This document shows, piece after piece, positions 24,640 through 37,746 of a DNA stretch of 64,000 nt. The stretch's first letter is position 1, and the number at the start of each line of letters is the position of its first letter. This stretch comes from Bos javanicus (lineage: Eukaryota; Chordata; Mammalia; Artiodactyla; Bovidae), in assembly GCF_032452875.1 (NCBI RefSeq), contig NC_083882.1:35394001-35458000 (forward strand), read 5' to 3'. The notes beneath the pieces were generated by a model. That model made no database searches. It was given only the letters and a program-made list of their open reading frames with translations, and was not told where the DNA came from. Made by a program: the position numbers and the translations under genes.

Positions 24640-26720
24640 ATCCATGTTTAGATTGGTGAAAATTAGGGTGGTTTTTTCCTGTTTGGGGCTATTATGGGCC
24701 ATGTTATTTTAAAGTTCTTAGACATATATTTTGTGCATGTATGTGTGAGTTACTGTAAAATATATACACTGGAATGTAATTGCTGGGCTTTAGAGTAAGG
24801 GTGTCTTCAACTTTTCTATATGACCCATGTTTTGTTAAACAACTTTACCAATTTACATTCATCCTAGCAAAGTGTCTGATTTCCCGTTGTTTCACATTCT
24901 TGTTATCGCTTAAGTAAGTAAGATTTAAACTTTTCCCCCAGGTTTATGTATGTGTCATGATATCTTACTGAAGTTTTAATATGCATTTCCCTGTTTACTC
25001 CTAAGATTTAACCTTTTTTTCATATATTTATTGTTTTTTTCATATATTTATTGATTATTGGATTTCTTTTTCATTAAGTTTTTGTCTTTGCCTGTTTTCC
25101 TTTTAGATCATCTGTTTTTCTTTTTAATTTGTAGGAGTTATTTAATCCAGGATTTGAATCCTTGGATGCTCAGTCACTCAGTCGTTGTCCTGCTGTTTGC
25201 CACCCCATGGACTATATAGCCAGCCAGGCTCCTCTGTCCCTGGAATTTTCCAGGCAAGAATACTGGAGTGGGTTGCCATTTCCTATTCCATTGAATCCTT
25301 TGGTTGCATGTTAAAAATATTTTCCTTTCTGTGGCTTGTTTTTATCATTTTCTTTGTTTTTTTTTGAAATACAGTTGATTTATAATGTTGTGTTAGTTTC
25401 AGGTGTACAGATCTCCTTGGTGTCTTGATGGATGAAAGTCCTGGATTTTACTCTAGTCAAATTTATTACTTTTTTCCTTGTGGTTTGTTCTTTCTATATC
25501 TTACTTAAGAAATTTTTCCTTTCTCTGATTTTAAAAGCTTTATAATTTTTCCTTTCAAAGTTTGGTATTTGGCTTCCCTTGAGTTGATTTTTTGCTTAAA
25601 GAGTTCAGGAGGAGTCCATTTCATTTTTCCTGCATTTGTTCTAGCACCATTTATTCTGAAATGCGTCTTTTTTTTTTTTTAAATCAGGCATCTGTGTATG
25701 TGTGTCTGTTTCTGGGCTCTTAACATGATATTTAGATTTATCTTTCCTGCATAAATACCGTACTATCTTTAGTAAAATGAGCTTTGTAGTAAGTCTTTAA
25801 TGGATAGCTAGTGCAAGTCCTTTCCCTTTGTTCTTTTTCAAGAAAGTCTTGGCTGTTTTGACCCTTTTGGTTTGTATAAACTTCAGAACATCTTGTCAAA
25901 TTTTATATTAACAGAATGTATTTTGATTGGGACTGCACTGAACCTGTAAATCTGGTTCAGGAGAAGTGGCATCTTTATAAAATTGTCTTCAAATCTGTAA
26001 ACATGAGAAAATATCCATTACATTGAAATAGTCGATATTTGTCAGTAAACTTTTATAATTTTCCCTACAACTTGTGAATTACATATATTATTAGTGGGTT
26101 TCATGTGTGTGAACTTATTAGTATAAATATTGCTTTTTTGAAAATTGCCTTTTCTAGCCATTCCTTATGGGTATATGGAAATATAATTAATTTCAATATC
26201 ATTTCCAGCAACCTTGTTAAGCTCCGACATGTAATTCTATTAGTTACCTGCATATTCTTTGGATTTGTTGGTTTATCAGAAAATAGTGTTTTGTTTCTTC
26301 CTCTTTGATCCTGTCGTGTTTCTTTTTCTTGCCTTTCTGTGCTGTCTCAGTTCAGTTCAATTCAGTTGTTCGTTAAGTTTTCACCTTTCTACTTTTCTAG
26401 CATCATTTAAAACAATAATTTTTCCTTTATCTGCTGTTATATGTACCTAACAAGTTTTCATATGATGAATTTTTTCCCCTCTGTGTGTTTGTTATCAGTT
26501 TGATATAAAATCAGGTTTAGTATAAGATTGCTATTACCTCAACATGAATAAGGGTAGGTGTCTTTACTTTTTTGTGACCAGCCTATTCAAACTTTTTGTC
26601 CATTTTCTTATAAGGTTGTTTTTCTTTATGGGCTTTATGTTATGAAAATAGTTCTTTCTGTGTGATATAAGTAGCACATTTTTTCCCCCAGTTTGTTCTT
26701 TCATTGACAGTCTTAATGGT
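24640..26720 (-). mobile_element. old L1, antisense, 3' UTR into ORF2
   Basis: T-rich run with L1-in-reverse landmarks in the right order: 'agtttcaggtgtacag' (25396-25411), 'cattctagcaccatttatt'-like (25640-25655), 'tgcactgaacctgtaaatc'. It is interrupted by a BovA monomer at 25166-25289. No intact frame. Confidence 0.6.
25166..25289 (-). repeat. BovA SINE monomer
   Basis: 'gctcagtcactcagtcg' through 'gagtgggttgccatttcc'. Short direct repeats TTGAATCCTT flank it (about 25153 and 25292). Confidence 0.8.
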
Positions 26721-26781
26721 TACGTTATTTTTATGTAACTTTTCAGCACCTAGAACAGTGCCTGGTGTTGAACATACACCT

Positions 26782-27063
26782 GCTGCTACTGCTGCTGCTG
26801 CTAAGTCGCTTTAGTCGTGTCCGACTCTGTGCGACCCCATAGATGGCAGCCCACCAGGCTCCCCCGTCCCTGGGATTCTCCAGGCAAGAACACTGGAGTG
26901 GGTTGCCATTTCCTTCTCCAATGCATGAAAGTGAAAAGTGAAAGTGAAGTCGCTCAGTCATGTCTGACCCTCAGCGACCGCATGGACTGCAGCCTACCAG
27001 GCTCCTCCATCCATGGGATTTTCCAGGCAAGAGTACTGGAGTGGGGTGCCATTGCGTTCTCCT
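26782..27063 (-). repeat. BOV-A2 SINE with 11-bp TSD
   Basis: GCT-rich tail on the left and two BovA units. AACATACACCT flanks at 26771-26781 and 27064-27074. Confidence 0.95.
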
Positions 27064-27285
27064 AACATACACCTAGTGAATATTTATTGAAAAGATGAAT
27101 AAATTCAGTGGTGCTTGAATGACAAATAAAAGTTATTTTTTTAAAATACGTATTTGAATATTCTCTCATGACTTCTAGGTTTTTTAATCATATTACTAAC
27201 AGCACCCTTTCTTATGTTGATGTTATGTAGGAATTCGGTGTTTCTTCAGTTTTATGATTCTATGTTTTAAGTTTTTTTTTTTTAA

Positions 27286-27598
27286 GATTCATTTTTTTAT
27301 TTATTTATATTTTTTTGGCTGTTGTGGGTCTTTGTTGCGGCATGCGGCTTTCTCTAGTTGTGGCAAGCGGAGGCTACTCTTCTTGCTGTGTGTGAGCTTC
27401 TCATCGCAGTGGCTTCTCGTTGCCGAGCCTAGGCTCTAGGCACTCGTGCTTCTACTGCTGAAGCGTGTGGGCTCAGTAGTTGTGGCACACAGGCTTACTT
27501 GCTCCATGATATGTGGGATCTTCCCGAACCAGGGATCAAACCAGTGTCCCTTGTGTTGCAAGGTTGATTCTTAACCCCTGGACTACCAGGGAAGCCTC
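27286..27598 (-). repeat. CHR-type SINE
   Basis: 'tttttggctgttgtgggtct' to 'ctaccagggaagcc', near full length. Confidence 0.8.
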
Positions 27599-28929
27599 CT
27601 ATGATTGAGTTTTTTTTTTTAAACAGTTAAATATTTAATCTTTTTGTAATTTATCCTGTGTGATTAGTTGTGAACATGTTTCTCTATGAAATGTTAAGTT
27701 TTCTAATTGTAAAAGGCTAATTGGAAATTATATACTTTAAAAATAGAAAAGCTGCAAAGGATGATAAGATAGTCCTTAGTAAAACATCCCATTTATATTT
27801 TTCATATTGACTATCTATTGAAATAATAATATTCTGGATATAATGGATTAAAGTTTATTAAAATTAATTTCATCTTTCTTTTAATTAATGTAGCAATAAA
27901 AATTTTTAATTCCATATGTGACTTGCATTCTATTTCTGTTGAACTTTGGTACTCCAACCAAACATATCCCTGAACACTGTGTTTTGTTTTTTGTTTTTTT
28001 TTGTCTTTGACAGATTTGTATAGTGCCTAGTACCAAAGTACTTGATTTTTTTTTTTATTATGAGATTTTTTTCCCCCTCCATGAATGAATTAGATGGGAG
28101 AGTATTCTTTTTTTTTCATACTATATATGTTATTGAAGTTCAGTTCACTTGCAGTGTTTCAGCAAGGTGATTTGGTTATACATATGTATTATTTTTGAAA
28201 TTATTTTTCATTATAGATTATTATAAGATAGTGACTATAGTTCCCTGTGCTATGCAGTAAATCATTGTTGCTTGTTACATATCTATTTTTTTTTAATTAG
28301 AAATCTAGCATTCTATTTATACTAAGTGAAGTGGAGTCAAAATGTCAAATTTTTTAGTTAGGCAAAAATTTGCAAGTTTTCTGAGGTATATGTTATACAT
28401 ACTATTTATATGTATGTATATAAAAGCTTTACTACACTTGATAAAGGCTTGAGAAAGAATATAAAAAACAGAGATGGAAAAATTGGAAAACATAAACTAA
28501 ATGAAATGGGAGCACTGAACATGAAAAAGAAAAAGTGAAACAAACTAGATAAAAGTAAAAGATCATCATATAGCCCAGTTCTTTTTAAACATGGCTGTTC
28601 ATTAGAAAGATATCTGGAGCTTTGGAGAAAAAAAAAACGGTATCTGGGCATTTGTATTTTTCAAAAAATTCCAAGGTAATCCTGATACATCTGGATTTTA
28701 AAAAGTGATTACAGTTTTTTTCTATTAAATGGTAGTTTTGGTGATATAGAATTCTGTTATTTTTCTGTTGACCAATCATTATACAATGGTATTAAGTGAG
28801 TAATAGTTGCATACTCACAATAGTAAAAGGTGTTTTTCAGTTTTCACAATCAATAGCCAGACAAAAAATAAAAAGGTAATTACAATTGCAAGCCATAATG
28901 GGGGCTTGATTAACCTAACAATATAGAAT
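27599..28929. other. intron 1, with an L1 3' fragment
   Basis: An antisense L1 3' piece lies at about 28095-28290 ('tatagttccctgtgctatgcag'-type sequence). The rest is AT-rich and unassigned. Confidence 0.45.
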
Positions 28930-29186
28930 GCTGCTGCTGCTGCTGCTAAGTCGTTTCAGTCATGCCCGACTCGGTGCAGCCCAATGGACGGCAGCCCACC
29001 AGGCTCCCCCGTCCCTGGGATTCTCCAGGCAAGAACACTGGAGTGGGTTGCCATTTCCTTCTCCAGTGCATGAAAGCTCAGTCGTGTCTGACTCTTTGTG
29101 ACCCCATGGACTGCACCTACCAGGCTCATCCGTCCATGGAATTTTCCAGGCAAGAGTACTGGAGTGGGGTGCCACTGCCTTCTCTG
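28930..29186 (-). repeat. BOV-A2 SINE with 13-bp TSD
   Basis: AACAATATAGAAT at 28917-28929 and 29187-29199 flanks a (GCT)n-led BovA dimer whose linker is shortened. Confidence 0.95.
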
Positions 29187-30060
29187 AACAATATAGAATA
29201 ATTACATGCAATTTGGGGCAGGGATCAAGCAGAGTGATGTGGTAAGTGGAGGTGCATACATGCACATATTTTCATCCACCCAGCCAGTCTGTGTCCTTTG
29301 GTTGGTGCATTTAATCCATTTACATTTAAGATAATTATCGATATATATGCTCTTGTTACCATTTTTTTCAACTGTTTGGGGTTTATTTTCTGTAGGTCTT
29401 TTCCTTGTCTTGTGTTTCCTACCTTGAGAAGTTCCTTTAGCATTGTAAAACTGGTTTGGTAGTGCTGAATTCTCTTAACTTTTGCTTCTCTGGAAGGCTT
29501 TTAATCAAATCTGAATGAGAGTCTTAACTGGGTAGAGTATTCTTGGTTGTAGGTTCTTCCTTTTCATTACTTTAAGTACATCATGCCATTCCCTTCTGGT
29601 GTGCAGTTTCTGTTGAGAAATCAGCTGAACCTTATGGGAGTTCCCTTTTATGTTATTTGTCATTTTTCCCTTGTTGCCTTTAATGTTTTATCTTTTTGTC
29701 AGTTTGATTACTGTGTGTCTTGATGTGTTTCCTCCTTGGGTTTACCCTGCCTGGTACTCTCTGTGCTTCCTGGACTTGGTTGACTTTCCTTTCTCATGTT
29801 AGGAAAATTTTCAGCTATTATCTCTTCAAATATTTTCTCAGGTCCTTTTTCTCTCTCTTCTCCTTCTGGGGCCCTTGTAATGCAAATGTTGGTGTGTTTA
29901 ATGTTGTCCCAGAGGTATCTTAGGCTGTCTTCATTTTTTTAAACTCTTTTTTTTCTATATTCTGTTCTGTGGCAGTGATTTCCACCATTCTGTCCTCCAG
30001 GTCATTTACATGTTCTTCCCCACAGTTATTCTGCTATTGATTCCTTCTTACGTATTATTC

Positions 30061-30329
30061 TGGAGAGGGCAATGGCACCCCACTCCAGTACTCTTGCCTG
30101 GAGAATCCCATGGATGGAGGAGCCTGGAAGGCTGCAGTCCATGGGGTCGCTGAGGGTCGGACACGACTGAGCGACTTCACTTTCAGTTTTCACTTTCATG
30201 CATTGGAGAAGGAAATGGCAACCCACTCCAGTGTTCTTGCCTGGAGAATCCCAGGGACAGGGGAGCCTGGTGGACTGCCATTTATGGGGTCGCACAGAGT
30301 CAGACACGACTGAAGTGACTTAGCAGCAT
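30061..30329 (+). repeat. BOV-A2 SINE with 9-bp TSD
   Basis: Sense-orientation dimer ending 'gaagtgacttagcagca'. GTATTATTC flanks at 30052-30060 and 30330-30338. Confidence 0.95.
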
Positions 30330-30841
30330 GTATTATTCATCTCTGTTTGTTCTTTAGTTCTTGTAAGTCTTAGGTAAACATTTCCTGTGTCTTCGCCATT
30401 GTTTTCCCTAGACCCTGGGTCATCTTCACTGTCATTATTCTGAATTCTTTTTCTGAAAGTTTGCCTGTCTCCACTTCATTTAGTTGTTTTTCTGGGGTTT
30501 TATCTTGTCCTTTCATCTGGGAAATAACTTTTTGCTTTTTCATCCTGATTAACTTTTTGTAATGTTGTTTTTGTTCTAGCTGTAAGATTGTGGTTCTTGC
30601 TTCTCCTGTCTGCCCTTGATAGAGGAAGCTAAGAGGCTGTGTAAGCTTCCTGATGGGAGGGACTGGCAGTGGGAAAAACTGGGTCTTTATCTGGTTTGCA
30701 AGGCCTTGCTCAGTAAAGCTTTAATCAAATTATCTGCTCATGGGTGGAATTGCGCTCCCTCCCTGTAAGTTGCTTGGCCTGAGGTGACACAACCCTGAGG
30801 TCTACTGGCCTCTATGGTAGGGTTAATGGGGACCTCAAAGA

Positions 30842-31050
30842 GGGCTTCCCTGGTGACTCAGACAATAAAGAATCCGTCTGCAATGTGGGAGACCTGGATT
30901 CGATCCCTGAGTTGGGAAGATCCCCTGAGGACGGCATGACAGCCCACTCCAGTGTTTTTGCCTGGAGAATCCCCACGGACAGAGAAGTCTGGCGGGTTAT
31001 AGTCCATGAAGTTGCAAAGAGTCGGACATGACTGAGCAATAATCACAATG
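30842..31050 (+). repeat. Bov-tA SINE
   Basis: 'gggcttccctggtgactcag' head, 'ggattcgatccctga' B-box block, BovA body. Confidence 0.9.
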
Positions 31051-31620
31051 CACAAGATGGCTTAGGCCCGCGAGGCCTTCCAGGACCCCTGCTATCAGTG
31101 CCTCATCCCTGTGGCGAGCCCCTGCCGACCCATGTCTCCACAGGAGACCCTCCAACACTGGCAGGTGGTTTTGGTTCAGTCTCCTGTGAGGTCACTGCTC
31201 CTTCCTCTGGGTCTTGGTGCATGTAAGATTTTGTTTGGGCCCTCCAAGGCGGGAGGCTTTGTTTCCCCCTGTCCTGTGGAAGTCCTATAATCAAATCTTG
31301 CTGGCCTTCAAGGTCAGATTACCTGGGGATTCCCAGGTTAGGAAGCCTGATTTGGGGTCAACTTTCACAACAGTAGGAGAACTTATTGGTATTATTGTTC
31401 TTCAGTTTGTGGGTCACCTACCAGCGGGTATGGGATATGATTTTACTGTGATTGTGTCCCTCCTGCTGTGGCTTCTTCTTTGTCTTTGGACGTGGGTTTT
31501 CTTTTTTTGGTAGGTTCTAGTGTCCTCCTGTCGATGGTTGTTCAGTAGCTGGTTGCGATTTTGGTGCTCTCACAGGAGGAGATGAGCATATGTTCTTCTA
31601 CTCCGCCATCCTGAACCAAA

Positions 31621-31926
31621 AGTAGGAGAGTATTCTCTTCTAATGCAGTTTGTTTTTAAGCACAGATGGAGTTCCTTTCTCCTATGGTTACTTTTCTATT
31701 GCCGTCTCTTTCCCTCCTAGTTTTCAAGATAATTTTTCTCCCACCACTTGTTTATTCTGAGCTCAGCCATGTGATTTTTCCATTTCAGTTGAATTATTAA
31801 TAAATTACTTCTTTTAGTCTGTTTTATTTATTTGTTTCAGAGTTTAGTTTTTCTGATAAAAGATATGGTGTCTTAGGTTCTCTAATCATTGATGCATTAT
31901 GCAGCAACTGTAGCTTAAGTTTGAGT
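31621..31926. other. intron 1, nothing recognised
   Basis: T-rich intron between an L1 and a SINE. Confidence 0.35.
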
Positions 31927-32057
31927 GAAGTGAAGTGAAGTTGCTCAGTCGTGTCCGACTGTTTGCGATCCTGTGGACTGTAGCCTGCCAGGCCCCTCTG
32001 TCCATGGGATTCTCCAGGCAAGAATACTGGAATGGGTTACCATTTCCTTCTCCAGGG
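31927..32057 (-). repeat. BovA SINE monomer with about 10-bp TSD
   Basis: 'agttgctcagtcgtgtccg' to 'ccatttccttctccagg'. TAAGTTTGAG occurs on both sides. Confidence 0.85.
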
Positions 32058-32157
32058 TAAGTTTGAGAGTAGAGGGTAAATAAGATAGGAATTCAATGAA
32101 ATTATAACTTTGCTAGTCATCTGGTGATAATAATATATTAGCTGATAAATTGATGCA

Positions 32158-32290
32158 TCAGTTCAGTTCAGTCGCTCAGTCGTGTTCAATTCTTTACAAC
32201 CTCATGGACTGTACAGCATGCCAGGCTTCTCTGTCCATCACCAATTCCCAGAGCTCGCTCAAATTCATGTCCATTGAATCCGTGATGTAT
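32158..32290 (-). mobile_element. BovB 3' tail fragment, antisense
   Basis: 'cagttcagttcagtcgctc' followed by 'ctctgtccatcaccaattcc', the last 130 bases of BovB in reverse. Confidence 0.85.
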
Positions 32291-32461
32291 GTTACAGCTA
32301 AAAAGTGACACTAACTACTTCATGATAGAATTAAAAGAAACAAAATTTATTAATGTAAACAGAAATATCCCTAGGATTGAGAAAGAAAATTGATATTTTT
32401 AAAGGATAAGATATGTCTGGACACTTACTGATTCCATTTAACTGTTAACATAAAAACACCG

Positions 32462-32630
32462 TCTGAATTTGAGTCCTAATTTCACCACTTGCCTAGCTGC
32501 TATGAGCTTGGGCACATTATATTAATATGACATTTGTATACTAGGGATAGTAGTAGCAGCTACTTAATAGAATTTGTGAATGTTAAATTAGTTAATATAT
32601 TGCTTAAAGCAGTGCTTGACATATAGTACC
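32462..32630 (+). repeat. MIR-like ancient SINE
   Basis: Order of blocks fits MIR: 'cctagctgctatgagcttggg', then 'aatttgtgaatgttaaatta', then 'agtgcttgacatatagta'. Confidence 0.55.
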
Positions 32631-32656
32631 TATATATCTCCAATCACAGGTCTATG

Positions 32657-32869
32657 TATTTGTTGTTGTTTAGTCACTAAGTTATGTCCAACTCTTTTGT
32701 GATCCCATGAACTGTAGCACACCAGTCTCTTCTCTCCATGGAATTTCCCAGGCAGGAATACTGAAGTGGGTTGCAATTTCCTTCTCCAAAAGATCTTCCC
32801 AGCCCAGGAATCGAACCTGCGTCTTCTGTAGCGGCAGGTGGATTCTTTACCACTGAGCCACCAGGGTAA
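32657..32869 (-). repeat. Bov-tA SINE
   Basis: BovA body then reverse tRNA head ending 'ccactgagccaccaggg'. Confidence 0.9.
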
Positions 32870-33999
32870 TCGAGGTCTCTGGGTAGGTGGAGCTGTATAG
32901 ATATTTTCTAGAATTAAAAAAAAACATTTAACTGCAGTCTTCATAATTTTATTTTTAGTAGTGGCATAAATTCAATCCGTGGAGGTACCATAACTTATTT
33001 GTCTTTGATTTTCATTTTCAAGGAGAATATTTGTATTGTTGAATTCAAATAATTGTTTTTCCATTTTCTTAGGTATTTTGAATTTTAAGATCAGAAAGCA
33101 TTTAGATGGATAGCAGGACTGACTTGTTTTATTTTTGTCTGAGATTTAAATTTAAATTGTAAATGAGTGTCAGTAGAAGCCAACAGCTTTTAAATTAATT
33201 CCTTTGGGTCTGTGAATGGTTTCCAAAAGTTTAACTGAATAGTTTAATTGCCCTCTTTTAAAGAATTTTAAAGTAGCTACAGCCTTGTGATCTGCACTGA
33301 GTTACTTTATGTTGGGAAATTTTTGGCAGATGGTATACAGTCATCATTCAAAAACAAGTTACATTGTCTTTCCCAGCTTGAATTAGTGGAACATTAGCAT
33401 TGAACTTTTCATTTTGAATGAGCATGTTGGAAATTATTTCCTGCTAAATGTTTGTCATCAAGTGAAGTTTCATTTTAAAAAATTAATGGAGCATATCAGT
33501 GCAGCAGCCTTAGAAAAATAGCTGAGGCACAGGGTTACTCTTGGACAACCTTTTAAGTTCCTTATTATCATTTGAGTATACATGCTTAATAATCTTCTGG
33601 GAAACTAAAATACGGTATTTTTTTAAGACCAAAAACTTTAAAATATGATATTTGGCTGCTAACAGACAGCTGTTAATGACTACTTAGAGTTGTATTTACT
33701 TTCTGGGTTGGAACTAGGGATGGAGCAAGCAAATGAATTGATAATGTGAGAAAACACTACGTTCATTGTTAAAATATATTTTAAAGTATTAGTTTTATAC
33801 CTTTATCAGTAAATAAAAGATGACATTAATTTGAAATAATTGGAATAAGTGTGCAATCCATTGAATTAACTGTATCTCAAATGTACTTTAAAAAAAATCT
33901 AGATTCCCTCTTTGAGAACAAGCCCTATCATTAGCGAATAGGGTAGCCAGAAGAATACTTAAATAACAAATTGGCATTATGTTTGTGGAAGATGAATTG
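32870..33999. other. intron 1, no repeat or gene recognised
   Basis: About 1.1 kb of AT-rich, apparently unique sequence. It is one of the longer repeat-free stretches of intron 1. Confidence 0.4.
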
Positions 34000-34200
34000 A
34001 ATTCCCTCATATCTCAGTTGGTAAAGAGTCTGCCTGCAGTGCAGGAGACCCGGGTTTGATCCCTGGGTTGGGAAGATCCCCTGGAGAAGGGAATGGCAAC
34101 CCACTCCAGTATTCTTGCCTGGAAAATCCCATGGACAGAGGAGCCTGGTGGGCTCCAGTCCATGGGGTCGCAAGAGTCAGACACAACTTAGTGATCAAAC
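34000..34200 (+). repeat. Bov-tA SINE
   Basis: Head 'ccctcatatctcagttgg', 'gggtttgatccctggg', body through 'cacaacttagtgatc', then AACCA repeats. Confidence 0.9.
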
Positions 34201-36699
34201 CAAACCAAACCAAATCTTTGTATTTCAGAATGTTGTTTTGTTCTAATCCACCTAGCTTTGTGAAAAATAGGCAGTGTGTTGTGTTGGCTAACAGGTAGTT
34301 AAATTTGACTCATTTTTCTCATCATATACCCATATTTTTGTGCCATCTGGAATCCCTTCTCTAAGACTTTTTAATAGCTTTCATTCCTTCCTGTTAAAAC
34401 ACATGTTCATTACATTAAGTTCCATATTTATTAAGCAAAGTGTGTTTAAATGTAGTGGGGAGGGAAAATAAGCAAACTAGGCCTCCTCACAAGCTTATTC
34501 TAGTCTGTTTGGGTAGACATACAGGCTACAGATTCTGTGTTAAGATACTTTTGGTTATCATGGCAAAAAGTAATTTTAAACCAGCTTAAGCAAGGAGAGG
34601 GATTTATGGGCTTACATAAATGAAACATTTGCCTTGGACATGGGTTAGATCCAGATATTTAATGTAACATGTAGGATTTATCTCATTTATCTTAGCCCTA
34701 CTTTCTTCTGACTTGGATTCATTCTCAGACAGTATCTCCTCAAGTGGTGGCAAAGATGGCCCAAACAGGGCCAGGCTTACATCCTGTCAGCTTAGCAACC
34801 TCAATGATAAGCTTCCTTTCCAAATAGTTCCAGAAATTCTGGCATTAAGTCTGGTTTGGCCACACTTGAATCTTCTGGAGTCGGGGTGTTGTGGGGGGGT
34901 GGGTTGTGGAGTGAGGATGGTCTAGCTCAAATTCAGAGTAGATGAAACAAAAGAAAGACAAGTGGTTTCCAAAAAGGAATTTAGAAATTCTGCTACCAGA
35001 AGGGAGGATGCTGAGCAGGCAAAAGCAGCATACAAAAGTAAAGATAAAAATTTTTAGTTGAGCTATAATAAAAAGATAAATTCTGACAGAAGGTGCTTAA
35101 GTAAAGCTTCAGATAGGAGACTGTATTTTGAATTGGGCTCTGAAGGGCAAGTAGAATTTTTTTAAGGCAGAGTGAGTAAAGAAAGGACTTTCTAGGTCAC
35201 TCATTCGAGAAGCTTGGCAGTGAAAGGAGAAAAAACGAAAGCTACTAGAGTAAAGGGAATGTTCAGATATTTCCCCCCTCAGTATGGAGAACATTTGAAC
35301 ATTTTTATGGTAGAGGAGCAGAAGCAAGTAAAGGAGAAATTAACAAAGGACTGCAAAGGAGGCAGTCATTGATAAAGAAGGGAAATTCAGTAGGATCAAG
35401 GATATAAGTGGAGGGGGCCTCCTTAGAAAGGAAAAGGGATTGTTTATTCTCTGAGGACATGTAAAGGAAAGTAGTAATGGTGACTACAGAGGTTAAAACA
35501 GAAATTTGTTATTAAATATGTAAGTGGCTTCAGTTTTGTTTTCTAAAAGTAAGAAGAAAAGGTTTACCAGTTATCTATTGCTATGTAACAGACGATTCCA
35601 GAATGATTTTGTGCATAGCAATTTGACTTGAACTCAGGCTGGGTAGTTTCTTCTGCTGGCCCTAGGTCACTCATGTGGTTGTGGTTGTCTCGGCTGTGGA
35701 TGGATGGTCTATGATGGTGGCTGCACTCACACGCTTGTTGGTTGATGCTGGCTGTTACCTGGACCTCTCTGTGCGCTCTCATCCTCATGAGCATTCACAT
35801 GGCAGTGGCTGCACTCAGGGAAGAAAGAGCTGAAGCAGTCAGCCTAGATGGTAGACTTAGGTATGAGAGACTTATGATGGACTTAGAACTCCCACAGTGT
35901 CACTTCTTTCACATTCTGTTGGTCAGGGCAAGTCACAAGGCCAGCTCAGATCAAGTAGAGAAATAGACCCCACCTCTTTATGGGAAGAGTAATAAAGTTG
36001 CATTGCAAAACAGATGTGTATATGGAATGGGAGGAATTTCTGCTTATCCCTCCCCCAACACTGTATTGTGAAAATTTTCAGTCATGAAGCCAAGTTGAAA
36101 GAATTTCAAAGTGAATATCCACATATCTACCCCCTAGATACTACTGTTAACATTTTACTATACCTGCTTTATTATATATTTATCCATCTATCATTCTTTT
36201 ATCAATTTATCTTATTTTTTGATGCATTTCAAAATGTAGGTATTAGTTCTTTTCTCTGAAGTACCTGCTGCGTGTATTTAGCAAGCCAATATTCAGTTTT
36301 TTCTTTTGATAAAAAACATTTACATACAATGAAGTGTACAGACATTAAGTGTATGTCACACCTAGTTTTGTAGCCTGCCAGAGAAGGGGAAAATTTGGGA
36401 TAACTTTTCAGTGAAATGACTCAAATTCAGCTATAGTTGTATAGAAAAATTGCAAAAGGTATCTTTCTTGAAAACCTTTCTTCATATCCTTATTGCTAAT
36501 AATTTATTCATTTAATATACCTCAACACTTAGGATTTGCATTTGTGTTACAATACTAAAATTTCTCCTTTATTTGAATTCACTTTGGACAGTTCTCTGCC
36601 TCCTTTCACTAAACATTTATAAGGATATAAACAGGTGCTCTCTTGCTTTATAGGTATTCAAACTATGTGTATCTCAAATCAGGTTAGATTAACAGCACG
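34201..36699. other. intron 1 with several old, unassigned repeats
   Basis: 34520-34930 and 35080-35540 look like very old mammalian repeats. 35560-36010 reads like a known ancient interspersed repeat ('cagttatctattgctatgtaacag' type start, 'gtcacaaggccagctcagat', 'ccacctctttatgggaagag'). 36060-36500 resembles old L1. I cannot name the families. No gene. Confidence 0.4.
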
Positions 36700-36895
36700 T
36701 ACCTTCTCAGTCATGTCCGACTCTTTGCAACCCCTGGGACTGAGCCCGCCAGGCTTCTCTGTCCCTGCAATTTTCCAGGCAAGAATACTGGAGTGGGTTG
36801 CCATTTCCTACTCCAGGGGATCTTCTCAACCCAAGGATTGAATCCGCGTCTCCTGCATTGGCAGGTGGATTCTTTACCACAGAGCTACCTTGAAT
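36700..36895 (-). repeat. Bov-tA SINE
   Basis: BovA body then 'aggattgaatccgcgtctcc' and 'tggattctttaccaca', the reverse tRNA head. Confidence 0.85.
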
Positions 36896-37551
36896 ACAAC
36901 TGAGTGACTAAGCATTCATGCATGCATGAAAAAGTTTTAATAAACTATCTTCTAGTTTATGAATAGTTTAGCAGTTTGAAAAGGAGAAATTTTAGTATTG
37001 TAACTATTGATTTAACTTTAGATAATCAGAATAGAAGTGTGATGAGAACTATGTGGCAAATTCAGCTGTAATTTAACCTTTGAGTGGAGTATTAGAGCTT
37101 CTTATAACCTTAACACTTGCCTTATTATTCTAATCTATGTTACCGTATACATTTAAAAAATTTCTGGAATATTATAAGTCCTTAGTTTTTCATGTGATGA
37201 TTTGATAAAATAATAGTTAACTTACTTTTATTTACTAGGTATTGAACACTTTTATTGCTAATTGGCTTTTGAGCCTTTTTACAGATAGCAGAAGGTTGGA
37301 ATCATTTTGACTTGCTGTTTGCATTCCAGTAAACCCTGTCAGAACTCTTGAAAATATGTGACTAGCACTTAAGCCATTTCATGCCAAGAATTCTGCCGGA
37401 AATGCAACTGGTTAATGACACTCAATGTGACAACTGAAGTGAAAGCTTGAGTTAACAAGTGTATGAGATGTTTTAAAAGTGTTCCTTAACCCAGATTTTC
37501 TCTATTTCATTTCATTTCATGGTGTAAATGGCATGACATCCTAAATCATAT
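36896..37551. other. intron 1, nothing recognised
   Basis: AT-rich, apparently unique intron approaching exon 2. Confidence 0.4.
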
Positions 37552-37746
37552 GTGAAAGTGAAAGTCGCTCAGTTGTGTCCGATTCTTTGCGGCCCCATGG
37601 TCTATATAATCCATGGAATTCTCCAGGCCAGAATACTGGAGTGGGTAGCTGTTTCCTTCTCCAAGGGATCTTCCCAACCCAGGCATTGAACCCAGGTCTC
37701 CTGCCTTGCAAGAGGATTCTTTACCAGCTGAGCCACCAGGGAAGCC
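37552..37746 (-). repeat. Bov-tA SINE next to the exon 2 acceptor
   Basis: 'gtgaaagtcgctcagttgtg' to 'gagccaccagggaagccc'. CCTAAATC is found on both sides. It ends about 84 bases before exon 2. Confidence 0.9.

Larger units (their letters stand above)
29265..31620 (-). mobile_element. L1 LINE 5' part, antisense (ORF2 start, ORF1 region, 5' UTR)
   Basis: The minus strand encodes the start of L1 ORF2 (SIIILNVNGLNAPTKGHRL at about 29285-29345), then ORF1-region sequence. It ends at about 31618 with 'ttcaggatggcggagtagaag', typical of an L1 5' end. It is split by a BOV-A2 (30061-30329) and a Bov-tA (30842-31050). No intact ORFs; the 3' part of ORF2 is missing here. Confidence 0.75.

Noticed and set aside
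35742..35966. Open frame with signal-peptide-like start (MMLAVTWTSLCALILMSIHM)
   Set aside because: Lies wholly in an ancient repeat inside intron 1. There is no splice context and no family match.
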